From: Weissella confusa
GTDB lineage: Bacteria > Bacillota > Bacilli > Lactobacillales > Lactobacillaceae
NCBI GenBank assembly: GCA_001436895.1
Contig: JQAY01000008.1
Coordinates: 83,858-147,857, forward strand
Direction of reading: 5' to 3'
DNA: 64,000 bases
The translations under genes were made by a program, and so were the position numbers. Position 1 is the first letter of the stretch. The number at the start of each line of letters is the position of its first letter. This document shows, in pieces, positions 9,346 to 17,836 of this stretch. The notes under the pieces are model-generated. The model had not been told where the DNA came from and searched no databases. It saw only the letters and a program-made list of their open reading frames with translations.

Positions 9346-9866
9346 TGACAAAAACGCTACATTGGGTGGCGATGACAGGCGTGTTGACGGCCGTGATGGT
9401 TGTCGCGCGCCTGTTCGTGCATCCATGGCCAAATGTGACCCCGTTCACCGCCTTGGTCATCCTTGTTGCTTGGTATTTTGGCTGGCGCATTGCCTTGCCA
9501 GCGGCAAGTCTTGCTGTGATTTTAACGGGATTGTTGTTGGGGATGCACCCGGTGGTGATGGTGCAACTGATTTTGTACGCCGGTTTGGTATTGATTACCA
9601 GTGGTAGTCGGCATGTTGCCGATGAAAAAAGCATGGCATTGATTGTTGGCCTAGTCTTCTGTTTAACTTACGGATTTTGGACGACAATCTTGCAAGCACC
9701 ATTCTTATTTGGTGGATTTAATTGGCCCGCAATTTGGAGCTATTGGTTGGCCGGATTATCGTTTGATTTTGCGCATTGTGTGACGACGTTTATGTGCGTC
9801 ATAGCGCTGTTTCATCCGTTTTCTCGGATAATGACGATGTATCAAAAGTTACCGCAAAAAACTTGA
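9345..9866 (+). CDS. ECF transporter S-component, probable cobalamin specificity
   Basis: A 173-residue integral membrane protein with about six hydrophobic segments and the ECF S-component style N-terminus (MTGVLTAVMVVARLF). S-components bind a vitamin and dock on a shared EcfA1-EcfA2-EcfT module; one such module is encoded at 27499-29973. Overlap with the DUF4430 gene (TAATG) and position right after the B12-dependent nrdJ suggest a cobalamin or precursor transporter, as I recall for CbrT beside nrdJ in L. delbrueckii. Substrate is inference; the S-component class is fairly clear. Confidence 0.7.
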   Translation: MTKTLHWVAMTGVLTAVMVVARLFVHPWPNVTPFTALVILVAWYFGWRIALPAASLAVILTGLLLGMHPVVMVQLILYAGLVLITSGSRHVADEKSMALIVGLVFCLTYGFWTTILQAPFLFGGFNWPAIWSYWLAGLSFDFAHCVTTFMCVIALFHPFSRIMTMYQKLPQKT

Positions 9867-10011
9867 CTTACTATGATAAAATAAGTGTGATGCATTAGGA
9901 GAATATGATAATTAAATGGTTACCTGTTCACCTGACTATAAGCATATTGTTTAGGGATTTTTTGTCGTCATGTTACCATTGGCTTATACAAACTAAAAGG
10001 GGTAAATCACA

Positions 10012-11427
10012 ATGATGAAGACGTTCAACACGATGAGCTTGCAAAAGGAAGATTTCAAGCCCATCAACGAGAAGACGATCAACATGTACGTTTGCGGACC
10101 TACTGTCTACAACTACATCCACATCGGTAACGCACGTTCTGCGATTGCATTTGACACCATCCGTCGCTACTTCGAGTACCGCGGATACGAAGTTAACTAT
10201 GTTTCTAACTTTACTGACGTCGATGACAAGATGATTGCTGCCGCAGCTGAGCAAGGAATTACGGTTCCTGAATTGGCCGACAAGTACATCGATGCCTTTA
10301 ACGAAGACACAGCGCCATTGAACATTAAGCCTGCAACTGTTCGCCCTCGCGCAACTGAGCACATTCCTGAGATTATCGAGTTCGTTGAGGACTTGATCAA
10401 GAAGGGTTACGCTTACGAGTCTGAAGGTGACGTTTACTTCCGTGCTAAGAAGTTCAAGGGATACGGTATCTTGGCTCACCAAGACTTGGCTGAAATGGAA
10501 TCTAACGCCGCTGGTCGTTTGGATGACGGTGAATTGGCACGTAAGGAAGACCCAATGGACTTTGCTGTCTGGAAGGGTGAGAACGGCGATGGTGCCATTG
10601 CTTGGAACTCACCTTGGGGTAAGGGACGTCCTGGATGGCACATCGAGTGCTCAGTTATGTCAACGAAGTACTTGGGAAACCACTTGGATATCCACGGTGG
10701 TGGAATTGACTTGGCTTTCCCACACCACACGAACGAAATTGCACAAACTGAAGCTCACACTGGTGAGAAGTTCGTTGAGAAGTGGTTGCACAACGGATTC
10801 GTAACGGTTGGTGATGAAAACGAGAAGATGTCAAAGTCTTTGGGTAACTTCACGACTGTTCACGAGTTGTTGCAACAAATTGATGACCCAATGGTTTTGC
10901 GTTTCTTCATGGCTACGACGCAATACCGTCGTCCAATTGCTTACTCACAAAAGAACATGGACTTGGCTGCCCGTAACTTGGAGCGTATCCGCACTGGTTA
11001 CCGCAACTTGCAATTTCGTTTGGGATCAGCAGTTGAAGGTTCAGATGCAGATATCGAAGCAAAGGCACAAGAAAAGGTTGATGCCTTTGTCGAGGCCATG
11101 GACGATGACTTCAACGCGCAAAACGCTATGACGGCGGTTTACGAGTTGATTGAATTGGCAAACTTGTACTCACAAGCTGAAGAAGTAAAGACTGACACGG
11201 TCAACTTTGTCTTGAAGCAAATCAAGGACTTGATGAACGTGTTCGGTGTTGATGGTTTGGAGCAAGCACCTTTGTTGGATGCAGATGTTGATGCATTGAT
11301 CAAGGAACGCGATGCTGCCCGTGAGACATCAAACTTTGCTCGTTCAGACGAAATCCGTGACGAGTTGGCTGCTCGTGGCATTATCCTAGAAGATACGCCA
11401 CAAGGAACCCGCTGGCGTCGTGCATAA
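10012..11427 (+). CDS. cysS: cysteinyl-tRNA synthetase
   Basis: Charges tRNA-Cys. The 471-residue class I synthetase shows the HIGH motif as HIGNARS near residue 37, the KMSKS motif in EKMSKSLGN near 268, and zinc ligands in [17 protein letters not shown] and [15 protein letters not shown] precedes two adjacent ATGs; I use the first. No T-box is visible in the 145-base upstream region. In most Firmicutes cysS is followed directly by mrnC and rlmB; here an SDR gene and a methionine operon lie between. Confidence 0.96.
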   Translation: MMKTFNTMSLQKEDFKPINEKTINMYVCGPTVYNYIHIGNARSAIAFDTIRRYFEYRGYEVNYVSNFTDVDDKMIAAAAEQGITVPELADKYIDAFNEDTAPLNIKPATVRPRATEHIPEIIEFVEDLIKKGYAYESEGDVYFRAKKFKGYGILAHQDLAEMESNAAGRLDDGELARKEDPMDFAVWKGENGDGAIAWNSPWGKGRPGWHIECSVMSTKYLGNHLDIHGGGIDLAFPHHTNEIAQTEAHTGEKFVEKWLHNGFVTVGDENEKMSKSLGNFTTVHELLQQIDDPMVLRFFMATTQYRRPIAYSQKNMDLAARNLERIRTGYRNLQFRLGSAVEGSDADIEAKAQEKVDAFVEAMDDDFNAQNAMTAVYELIELANLYSQAEEVKTDTVNFVLKQIKDLMNVFGVDGLEQAPLLDADVDALIKERDAARETSNFARSDEIRDELAARGIILEDTPQGTRWRRA

Positions 11428-11441
11428 TTAATCGTTTTTGG

Positions 11442-11478
11442 AACAGCCACTTGGCTTTATGCTGGGTGGCTGTTTTTT
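11442..11478 (+). terminator. cysS terminator
   Basis: AACAGCCAC pairs with GTGGCTGTT, followed by T-run. Confidence 0.85.
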
Positions 11479-11498
11479 GTTGGGTGTTTTTCTAATTG

Positions 11499-11518
11499 AT
11501 TTTTAATAAAACTATTGA
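11499..11518 (+). repeat. 20-bp direct repeat, copy 1 (promoter upstream element)
   Basis: ATTTTTAATAAAACTATTGA, identical to 12344-12363. Its last bases run into the -35 of the SDR promoter. Confidence 0.75.
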
Positions 11519-11543
11519 ACTTTTGCGTGCGTGGGGTTATTGT
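11515..11543 (+). promoter_or_regulatory. promoter of SDR gene
   Basis: TTGAAC, 17-base spacer, TATTGT, 27 bases before the ATG at 11570. Confidence 0.5.
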
Positions 11544-11569
11544 GTACGCATGCAGAGGGGGAATTTATT

Positions 11570-12340
11570 ATGACGAAATTGGCGATTGTAACAGGTGCTG
11601 GTCAGGGAATTGGTGAAAGTATTGCCTTCAGATTGGCAAAAGATGGTTTTGCGATTGGTGTTGCGGACATTAATACCGTTACTGGAGAAGAAGTTGCCCA
11701 CGCACTGGTTGAGGCAGGCTATGAAGCTAAGTTTTATCAAGTCGATGTAGCGCACCGGGATGAGGTGTTCCAACTGGTTGACCAGGCAGTGTCTGACTTA
11801 GGTGAGTTGGCTGTGTATGTGAATAATGCCGGGATTGCAGTGATTGATGCGTTTGTTGATGCTGATCCGGTTGATGTTGAACGGATTCTTGATGTGAACC
11901 TAAAGGGCACTTACTGGGGGATTCAGGCCGCGGCGACGCGCTTTAAGGAACAAGGACATGGTGGGCGCATTGTGAACGCTGCCTCGCTGGCTGGTGTGGA
12001 GGCATCAGCGTTACAAAGCGCCTATTCGGCATCAAAGTTTGGTATTCGTGGCTTAACACGATCGGCTGCTAAGGAATTGGCGGCGGATCAAATTACAGTT
12101 AACGCCTACAACCCCGGCGTAGTACGCACACCATTGCGGGATGCGATTGATGAGCGAACGGCGGCGATTAAGCAGGTGACGGTGCCTGAACAACAAGCAA
12201 ACGTTTTAACTGAAATTGCCTTGGGACGAGAAGCGACACCGGCTGATGTTGCTGAAGTTGTCGCCTGGTTTGCGTCACCAGCAGCAGCTTATATTACTGG
12301 TCAATCTATCATGGTTGATGGCGGTATGGAATTTCTCTAA
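11570..12340 (+). CDS. SDR oxidoreductase, diacetyl/acetoin reductase-like
   Basis: A 256-residue classical short-chain dehydrogenase. It has the NAD(P)-binding TGAGQGIG motif at residues 8-15, NNAG near 90, catalytic Ser (NAASLAG), the YSASKFG Tyr/Lys pair near 156, and NAYNPGVVRTP. Overall resemblance is to meso-2,3-butanediol dehydrogenase/diacetyl reductase (ButA/BudC), which reduces diacetyl and acetoin to recycle NADH; the exact substrate is inferred. The ATG at 11570 follows AGAGGGGG. It has its own promoter and sits between cysS and the methionine operon. Confidence 0.82.
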   Translation: MTKLAIVTGAGQGIGESIAFRLAKDGFAIGVADINTVTGEEVAHALVEAGYEAKFYQVDVAHRDEVFQLVDQAVSDLGELAVYVNNAGIAVIDAFVDADPVDVERILDVNLKGTYWGIQAAATRFKEQGHGGRIVNAASLAGVEASALQSAYSASKFGIRGLTRSAAKELAADQITVNAYNPGVVRTPLRDAIDERTAAIKQVTVPEQQANVLTEIALGREATPADVAEVVAWFASPAAAYITGQSIMVDGGMEFL

Positions 12341-12343
12341 TTT

Positions 12344-12363
12344 ATTTTTAATAAAACTATTGA
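12344..12363 (+). repeat. 20-bp direct repeat, copy 2
   Basis: Identical to 11499-11518; overlaps the -35 of the second T-box promoter. Confidence 0.75.
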
Positions 12364-12388
12364 CGTTTTCTAATTTTAGTTTTAAGAT
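12360..12388 (+). promoter_or_regulatory. promoter of methionine T-box operon
   Basis: TTGACG, 17-base spacer, TAAGAT, start site near 12395. Confidence 0.75.
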
Positions 12389-12394
12389 ACAAAC

Positions 12395-12668
12395 ATCGAC
12401 TAGGAAGAGATAAGTACTTTTCAAGCGTCGCCCAGAGAGTTAATGGTTGGTGTGAATTAATGGACGCGCGAATTGGAAAATGGTCTTGGAGTCTTAATGA
12501 CGTGAGCAAAGTGTTAGCGTCGCTCGGGTGCGCCCGTTATCGCGCTTAGGTATCGTCGGCATACGACCGTACTGAAAGAGGATGGTTCCTATTTTTGAGG
12601 ACCATTGAACCCGGGTGGTAACACGTGAAAACGTCCCGTAGCTGTAGTGGCTACGGGACGTTTTTTGT
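12395..12668 (+). promoter_or_regulatory. T-box riboswitch, methionine (AUG specifier), upstream of metE-like operon
   Basis: Contains AGAGAGTTAA early in the leader, the specifier word GAAAATGG near 12475 with AUG in place, the T-box core GGGTGGTAACACG (12613-12625), and a terminator of ACGTCCCGTAGC paired with GCTACGGGACGT plus six T (12631-12667). Shares GAAAATGG and GGTAACACG with the leader of metQ. Predicted to raise transcription when tRNA-Met is uncharged. Confidence 0.9.
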
Positions 12669-12701
12669 TTACGGATAGTTGAAGAAAGTGAGGAAGGAAC
12701 G

Positions 12702-12773
12702 ATGCAATATCTATGTGTCACCGCTCACCGATGTCTTTTTGTTGGTGAGGGGCTTGGTCAAAGTCGAATGTGA
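12702..12773 (+). CDS. possible 23-residue leader peptide
   Basis: An ATG at 12702 preceded by AGGAAGGA opens a 23-codon frame ending at TGA 12771-12773, between the T-box terminator and the metE-like gene. It contains two Cys codons. An imperfect hairpin, CCGCTCACC with GGTGAGGGG (about 12721-12751), lies inside it. No T-run follows. It may be a translated leader or chance. Confidence 0.3.
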   Translation: MQYLCVTAHRCLFVGEGLGQSRM

Positions 12774-12851
12774 TTTTTGGAACTGGCAGCGGGCCAGACA
12801 AAAATGACAGTTACGACAGATTAAGTTTTAAACAACAGGAGATTAAACATT

Positions 12852-13970
12852 ATGACAGTAGGAACTAAGGCGCGTTATCACTTTGACGAGGTTGGATCAT
12901 ATCTACGTCCAGCAGCATTGAAGCAAGCACGCGCAGATTATGCAGCTGGGACAATCGACCACGAAACGCTTATTCAAGTGCAACATGACGAAATTCATGA
13001 CTTGGTGGTTCACCAACATGAAGTCGGACTGAAGGATGTCACGGATGGTGAGTTTGCTCGTTCATGGTGGCACCTCGACTTTTTGTGGGGCCTTACCGGT
13101 GTTGAGCGCTACACACAGGAAGATTCATACAAATTCCACGGCGAAAAAACGCGAACGGATAACGTCCAATTGACTGGCAAGATTGCTTTTAACCCAGAAC
13201 ACCCATTCTTTGAAGACTTCGCCTACCTGAAGTCAGTTGCGCCAGAAGGGACTGAACCTAAGTCAACGATTCCAGCGCCAACGTTGCTCTTCCGCGATGG
13301 TCGTTCAGACCGGGCCTTAGAGTTTTATGACAGCTGGGAAGCCTATCTAGATGACTTGGCGCAAGCGTACCATGACACGTTGCAACACTATTATGATTTG
13401 GGCAGTCGCTACGTCCAACTAGATGATACGACCTGGGCCTTCTTGATTAGCAAGTTGAACGAGTTCAGGAATGATCCGGCTGAGCGTGCTAAGTATGAAA
13501 AGATTGCAACGGACAGTGTTTATGTCATCAACAAGGCGTTGGATGACTTGCCAGAAGATTTTAAAATCTCAACGCACATTTGCCGAGGCAACTTCAAGTC
13601 AACGTATCTATTCGAAGGTGGTTATGCCCCGGTAGCAAAGTACCTTGGCCAATTGCATTATGACACCTACTTCTTGGAGTACGATGATGCCCGCTCAGGT
13701 GACTTTGAGCCGTTGCCTGAAATCTGGCAAGGTCGCGAAGACGTCACGATTGTGTTGGGATTGGTGACAAGTAAGTCTCCTAAGCTTGAGTCGGCCGAGG
13801 CAATTAAGAATCGCATTGCCGAGGCAGCGAAGTTAGTGCCACTAGAAAACTTAGCACTATCGACGCAGTGTGGCTTTGCCTCAACGGAAGAGGGAAACGC
13901 GTTGACGGAACAAGAAGAGTGGACGAAGTTATCATTCATCAAGCACATTGCGGATGAAGTTTGGGGGTAG
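12852..13970 (+). CDS. cobalamin-independent methionine synthase-like protein (short MetE/YxjG type)
   Basis: A 372-residue single-barrel protein of the COG0620 group, half the size of full MetE. Visible features are FDEVGSYLRP at the N-terminus, TDGEFARSWWHLDF near 60, QLDDTTWAFL near 195, HICRGN near 238 and TQCGFAST near 343; His238, Cys240 and Cys344 match the zinc/thiol ligands of MetE C-terminal domains. It probably methylates homocysteine, perhaps with a methyl donor other than triglutamyl-folate. First gene of a T-box operon with a MetQ-like protein and luxS. Function by family and context. Confidence 0.82.
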   Translation: MTVGTKARYHFDEVGSYLRPAALKQARADYAAGTIDHETLIQVQHDEIHDLVVHQHEVGLKDVTDGEFARSWWHLDFLWGLTGVERYTQEDSYKFHGEKTRTDNVQLTGKIAFNPEHPFFEDFAYLKSVAPEGTEPKSTIPAPTLLFRDGRSDRALEFYDSWEAYLDDLAQAYHDTLQHYYDLGSRYVQLDDTTWAFLISKLNEFRNDPAERAKYEKIATDSVYVINKALDDLPEDFKISTHICRGNFKSTYLFEGGYAPVAKYLGQLHYDTYFLEYDDARSGDFEPLPEIWQGREDVTIVLGLVTSKSPKLESAEAIKNRIAEAAKLVPLENLALSTQCGFASTEEGNALTEQEEWTKLSFIKHIADEVWG

Positions 13971-13975
13971 GCGAA

Positions 13976-14833
13976 ATGGTTAAGAGATTGGGAATTGTGA
14001 TTGCTGGGGTCGTAGTGACTGGGACGGTGTTAGCGACAACGACGTCAATTCAGGCGGCGACGGTTAAAAAGGTGACGGTTGGATCAGTCACTGGAGATGC
14101 TGAAATTTGGCGTCATATTGCTGATTCATCGGCGGCGAAAAAGGCGCATGTGCAAATTAAGGTGAAAGAGTTCACGGATGGGGGAACCTTAAATAAGGCG
14201 ACGGCTTCAGGTGAAGTCGATGTGAATGCCTTCCAATCATATGATTATTTCCATGCGTTCAATAAACAGACCGATACGGAGAAGTTAGCCGCACTTGGCA
14301 CGACTTATATTGAGCCGATGGGTGTGTACTCAAAGGATTATCACAAGGTTAGTGATATTCCGGATGGCAGCACGATTGCGATTGCGCGCGATAATGCCAA
14401 CGCGGCCCGTGGGTTACGCTTGCTTGCTAACGCTGGTTTGATTAAGTTGAAGGCGAACTTCTCAGCCTTGTCAGGTGTGGCTGATATCGCTGATAATCCA
14501 CATCATTTCAAATTCAAGGAAATTGATGATACAACCGGGGTGTCGTTAGTTAAGCAAGATGACTCAGTGGCGGCGGTACTGATTTCGAATTCAGTTTCAC
14601 AAGCCGGTGGTTTGAATGTTTTGAAGGATTCAATTTATCATGAGTCAATCAATTCAGGCACGATTGGTAACATCAACATTTTGGCAACGCGTGAATCACA
14701 GGCCAACAACAAAACGTACAAGAAACTGGTGGCGCTATATCGCGACCCAGCAGTACAAAAGTGGATTAAGAACCAATACCACGGCACAAAGGTTGAAGTG
14801 AAGAAGCCTGTATCTTATTTGGAGGGAAAATAA
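13976..14833 (+). CDS. second NlpA/MetQ-family substrate-binding protein, orphan, no lipobox
   Basis: A 285-residue exported binding protein. The ATG at 13976 lies six bases after the metE-like stop, with TGGGGGTAGG as ribosome site. The signal peptide ends near TSIQA and has no lipobox cysteine. The mature protein has [13 protein letters not shown] and [15 protein letters not shown], the NlpA signature region, and is diverged from the metQ product at 1963-2793. No permease or ATPase gene accompanies it, so it may share MetNI. Its operon with metE-like and luxS suggests methionine or a related sulfur compound as ligand; that is inference. Confidence 0.85.
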   Translation: MVKRLGIVIAGVVVTGTVLATTTSIQAATVKKVTVGSVTGDAEIWRHIADSSAAKKAHVQIKVKEFTDGGTLNKATASGEVDVNAFQSYDYFHAFNKQTDTEKLAALGTTYIEPMGVYSKDYHKVSDIPDGSTIAIARDNANAARGLRLLANAGLIKLKANFSALSGVADIADNPHHFKFKEIDDTTGVSLVKQDDSVAAVLISNSVSQAGGLNVLKDSIYHESINSGTIGNINILATRESQANNKTYKKLVALYRDPAVQKWIKNQYHGTKVEVKKPVSYLEGK

Positions 14834-14834
14834 C

Positions 14835-15314
14835 ATGGCAGAAGTTGAAAGTTTTACACTCGATCACACACAAGTTAAAGCGCCATATGTGCGCTTGATT
14901 GAAGAACAAGCCGGTCCAGCTGGTGGGGCCATTGCAAATTATGATTTGCGCTTGGTACAACCAAATGAAACGTCGATTGAAACAGCTGGTATTCACACAT
15001 TGGAACACCTGTTTGCGAGCCTAGTTCGTGATGAGTTGGATGGCATTATTGATATTTCACCATTCGGATGTCGTACCGGCTTTCATGTCATCAGTTGGCA
15101 AACATATACGCCAACACAACTTGCGGAAACATTCACCCGCGTTTTGCGCAAGATTCGTGATGAGATTACTTGGGATGATGTGCCCGCAACCACGATTCGT
15201 GAGTGCGGTAATTTCAAGGACCACAGCCTTCACTCAGCTAAGGCTTGGGCAGCGATTATCTTGGAGCAAGGATTGTCAGATGATCCATTTGTTCGTCATG
15301 TTGTAGAAGCATAA
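14835..15314 (+). CDS. luxS: S-ribosylhomocysteine lyase LuxS
   Basis: Cleaves S-ribosylhomocysteine to homocysteine and DPD, the AI-2 precursor. The 159-residue protein carries the metal site HTLEH (His54, Glu57, His58) and Cys124 in RECGNF, and the catalytic cysteine Cys79 in FGCRTGF. It starts one base after the binding-protein stop, with GGAGGG upstream. In this operon its metabolic role is clear: it returns homocysteine to the MetE-like enzyme under methionine T-box control, so AI-2 output should also follow methionine status. Confidence 0.96.
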   Translation: MAEVESFTLDHTQVKAPYVRLIEEQAGPAGGAIANYDLRLVQPNETSIETAGIHTLEHLFASLVRDELDGIIDISPFGCRTGFHVISWQTYTPTQLAETFTRVLRKIRDEITWDDVPATTIRECGNFKDHSLHSAKAWAAIILEQGLSDDPFVRHVVEA

Positions 15315-15321
15315 TAAGTAA

Positions 15322-15345
15322 AACCAGGTCATTGGCCTGGTTTTT
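15322..15345 (+). terminator. terminator of methionine/luxS operon
   Basis: AACCAGG pairs with CCTGGTT, followed by five T. Confidence 0.85.
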
Positions 15346-15362
15346 CTGTTATTATAGTAAGC

Positions 15363-15788
15363 ATGAACGAGAAGATTAATTATGAGCAATTGAATGGCTT
15401 GGATTTGGCTTATTATGGGGATGCGGTGTACGAAGTGTACATTCGTCAACATTTGCTAGCCAAAGGGATTACCAAGCCAGCCCGTTTGCAACGCGAATCA
15501 AAGAACTACGTGTCAGCTAAGGCGCACGCAGCTTTGTTTGCGTTGATGGAAACGGATGACCTATTGACGGAAGAAGAGATGGCCTACTTTAAGCGTGGGC
15601 GTAATGCAAACTCACATACGAAGGCAAAGAATACGGACGTGGTTACGTACCGCATTTCAACTGGATTTGAGGCGCTAATTGGCTACTTGGCAGCAAGCGA
15701 CCAACAAGCCCGTTTGGATGAGATTATTGCCTGGGTTTATGAACAAGTAGAAAGTGGACGAACGAGAGCAAATGGCACAACAAAGTAA
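15363..15788 (+). CDS. mrnC: mini-ribonuclease III
   Basis: Dimeric RNase III catalytic domain without an RNA-binding domain; trims 23S rRNA ends. The 141-residue protein shows LAYYGDAVYEVYIR near the N-terminus, with the Asp of YGDAVYE as the catalytic motif, and FKRGRN and EALIGYL motifs later. No Shine-Dalgarno sequence precedes the ATG; TATAGT lies only four bases before it, so the mRNA may be leaderless. rlmB overlaps its 3' end by 17 bases, the usual mrnC-rlmB pairing. Confidence 0.93.
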   Translation: MNEKINYEQLNGLDLAYYGDAVYEVYIRQHLLAKGITKPARLQRESKNYVSAKAHAALFALMETDDLLTEEEMAYFKRGRNANSHTKAKNTDVVTYRISTGFEALIGYLAASDQQARLDEIIAWVYEQVESGRTRANGTTK

Positions 15789-16668
15789 TAACCGAAACAA
15801 GCGCGATCGTGGCGGTAAGCCAGAGCGCAATAATAACCGTCGTGGGGCGGATCGCCGTTTTAATGACCGTGACCGCCAACCACGTGCAAAGCGTGCAGAA
15901 CGACCAGAGTCAGACCAAGAGGATATTGCAGCACAAACTGAATTTGTGTTTGGTCACCACGCTTCTGTTGAAGCATTGAAGGGTGAAACAGAAATTAACA
16001 AGGTTTGGCTACAAACAGGTTTGACAGACAAGATTCGAAATGAAGTCATGACGCTAGCTAAGAAGCGTGGCTTGGTCATCCAAGATGCGCCCAAGGCTAA
16101 GCTTGATGAATTGACGGACGGTCAAAACCACCAAGGTGTCGTGTTATCAATTGCCGCATATGCATATGCAACGATTGATGACTTGTTTGCTAAGGCAGCT
16201 GAAAAGGACGAAGCACCTTTCTTCTTGGTACTGGATTCAATTGAAGATCCCCACAACTTGGGTTCAATCTTGCGAACGGCTGATGCGGCCGGTGTACACG
16301 GTATCATCATTCCAAAGCGTCGTGCTGTGCAATTGACCTCTGTTGTAGCGAAGACGTCCACTGGTGCGATTGAGCACGTGCCAGTTGCGCGTGTGACCAA
16401 CTTGGTTCAAACGGTTGAACAATTGAAGGAACGTGGTTTGTGGGTCTTTGGCACGGATATGGATGGTAAGGACTACCGTCGTTGGGACGCTGTTGGACCA
16501 ACTGCACTTATCATCGGTAATGAGGGTAAGGGCATCTCACCATTGTTGAAGAAGACGGTTGATGAGACGTTGACGATTCCAATGGTTGGACACGTGCAAA
16601 GTTTGAATGCATCCGTAGCAGCTAGTTTGCTCATCTATCAAGCATTTAATAGCCGCAACCCACTTTAA
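15772..16668 (+). CDS. rlmB: 23S rRNA (guanosine-2'-O-)-methyltransferase RlmB
   Basis: SPOUT-class methyltransferase that modifies G2251 of 23S rRNA in the family. The product has a strongly basic, Asn/Arg-rich N-terminal extension (about 40 residues), a substrate-binding domain (FGHHASVEALKG) and the SpoU motifs DSIEDPHNLGSILRTADA, IIGNEGKGIS and SLNASVAASLLIYQ. A GTG at 15754 is also in frame; I favour the ATG at 15772. The start overlaps mrnC. A terminator follows. Confidence 0.92.
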   Translation: MAQQSNNRNKRDRGGKPERNNNRRGADRRFNDRDRQPRAKRAERPESDQEDIAAQTEFVFGHHASVEALKGETEINKVWLQTGLTDKIRNEVMTLAKKRGLVIQDAPKAKLDELTDGQNHQGVVLSIAAYAYATIDDLFAKAAEKDEAPFFLVLDSIEDPHNLGSILRTADAAGVHGIIIPKRRAVQLTSVVAKTSTGAIEHVPVARVTNLVQTVEQLKERGLWVFGTDMDGKDYRRWDAVGPTALIIGNEGKGISPLLKKTVDETLTIPMVGHVQSLNASVAASLLIYQAFNSRNPL

Positions 16669-16684
16669 AATAAAGATTATGTGT

Positions 16685-16724
16685 AAAGGTACTATCTCGA
16701 TGAACCGAGATAGTACCTTTTTTG
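16685..16724 (+). terminator. rlmB terminator
   Basis: AAAGGTACTATCTCG pairs with CGAGATAGTACCTTT, followed by T-run. Confidence 0.9.
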
Positions 16725-16791
16725 CATAATCATGGCATACCAACCAACTTGTGGCATTGTATGAGATAAGGTAACCCACAAGGAGGACTTG

Positions 16792-17367
16792 ATGATGGTG
16801 AAGCGAGTGCCGGACAATATAGAAGACATCATGAAATCAGCGAAGGACGGCGACACAATTGCCATGCAAACGTTGAGTGGGCAACTAAGTGGTCTGATTT
16901 GGCGCGAATATACACGCCAAGATACCCAGATAAAGCCGAACGACTGGTATTCGGAAGCACAGTACGTTTTATATCGGGCGTTGGCATCGTTACGAATTTT
17001 CACGTGGCCGACGCTGATTGCCTATTACGAAAAGGCACTTCGTCACCATGCGCAACAAGTGTGGCGACTTGGGTATCGAGTTGATTCATCGCTTGAGACT
17101 ATTGCGCTGGAAGATGAAAAGCATGCAAATGGTGGTCGATTAGAAGAGACTACGCTGCTTTATTATGAAGAATCACAGCATATTAAAGCATCGTTGCAAG
17201 CAATAGCATCAAAATTAACACCGAAAGAACAGCAATTTTTGCAGTTATGGTTATCAGGTTACAAGGTGGAGGAATGCGCGGAAATGTTGCATCGATCAAA
17301 ATCATGGGGGTATTTGATGCGACGCCAGATTCAGATTAAACTTTCCGTCGAGTTGTATGATGACTGA
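16792..17367 (+). CDS. sigma-70 family factor, SigH/ComX-like
   Basis: A 191-residue protein in the place sigH occupies in other Firmicutes, between rlmB and rpmG. An N-terminal segment (residues about 10-90) resembles sigma region 2 and a C-terminal one (LTPKEQQFLQLWLSGYKVEECAEML, read in two pieces around residues 140-165) resembles sigma region 4 with a helix-turn-helix. AGGAGG lies upstream of tandem ATGs at 16792 and 16795. Similarity is weak, as is usual for the rapidly evolving SigH/ComX proteins of lactobacilli, which are candidate competence regulators. Codon use is less biased than in the ribosomal genes next to it, which fits low expression. Confidence 0.65.
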   Translation: MMVKRVPDNIEDIMKSAKDGDTIAMQTLSGQLSGLIWREYTRQDTQIKPNDWYSEAQYVLYRALASLRIFTWPTLIAYYEKALRHHAQQVWRLGYRVDSSLETIALEDEKHANGGRLEETTLLYYEESQHIKASLQAIASKLTPKEQQFLQLWLSGYKVEECAEMLHRSKSWGYLMRRQIQIKLSVELYDD

Positions 17368-17432
17368 GATTAGTGATTGTGGTATAGTTAACAATAGATT
17401 AAATGAGAAAATAGATAGAGCGGAGACACATT

Positions 17433-17582
17433 ATGGCAGCAAAGAAAGTCGCTTTAGCGTGCAGTGTCTGTGGATCACGAAACTATATGGTAACGAAGAA
17501 GCCAAATCGTCTTGAGCGTCTTGAAGTTATGAAGTTTTGCAAGTTCTGCGGACAACACACAATGCACCGCGAGACGATGTAA
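17433..17582 (+). CDS. rpmG: 50S ribosomal protein L33 (zinc-ribbon form)
   Basis: A 49-residue protein with two CxxC pairs (CSVCGS and CKFCGQ), the zinc-binding C+ form of L33. It starts at ATG 17433 after CGGAG and is followed by secE after 43 bases. Confidence 0.9.
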   Translation: MAAKKVALACSVCGSRNYMVTKKPNRLERLEVMKFCKFCGQHTMHRETM

Positions 17583-17625
17583 GCACCAGGTCGGCTAAAC
17601 CGTTCTGGATACAGGAGTACATGAC

Positions 17626-17796
17626 ATGAAGTTTTTGGCTAGTGTTGTTGCGGAAATGAAGAAGGTTACTTGGCCTACTTTGAGTGAAAACGTCCGTGAC
17701 ACGTCAATTGTTTTGATGACTGGTTTGTTTTTCGCCGTTTTGTTCGGTGGCGCTGACTGGGTATTTGAGCAAGGGGTTACTTGGTTGTCTAAGTAA
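17626..17796 (+). CDS. secE: preprotein translocase subunit SecE
   Basis: A 56-residue single-span membrane protein that clamps SecY. The motif EMKKVTWPT before the hydrophobic segment is diagnostic for the short Gram-positive SecE. ATG 17626 follows CAGGAG. Conserved rpmG-secE-nusG order; a hairpin terminator separates it from nusG. Confidence 0.92.
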   Translation: MKFLASVVAEMKKVTWPTLSENVRDTSIVLMTGLFFAVLFGGADWVFEQGVTWLSK

Positions 17797-17836
17797 GCCG
17801 GTTGCGATATAATGAAAATATCGAAACGCAGATAAT

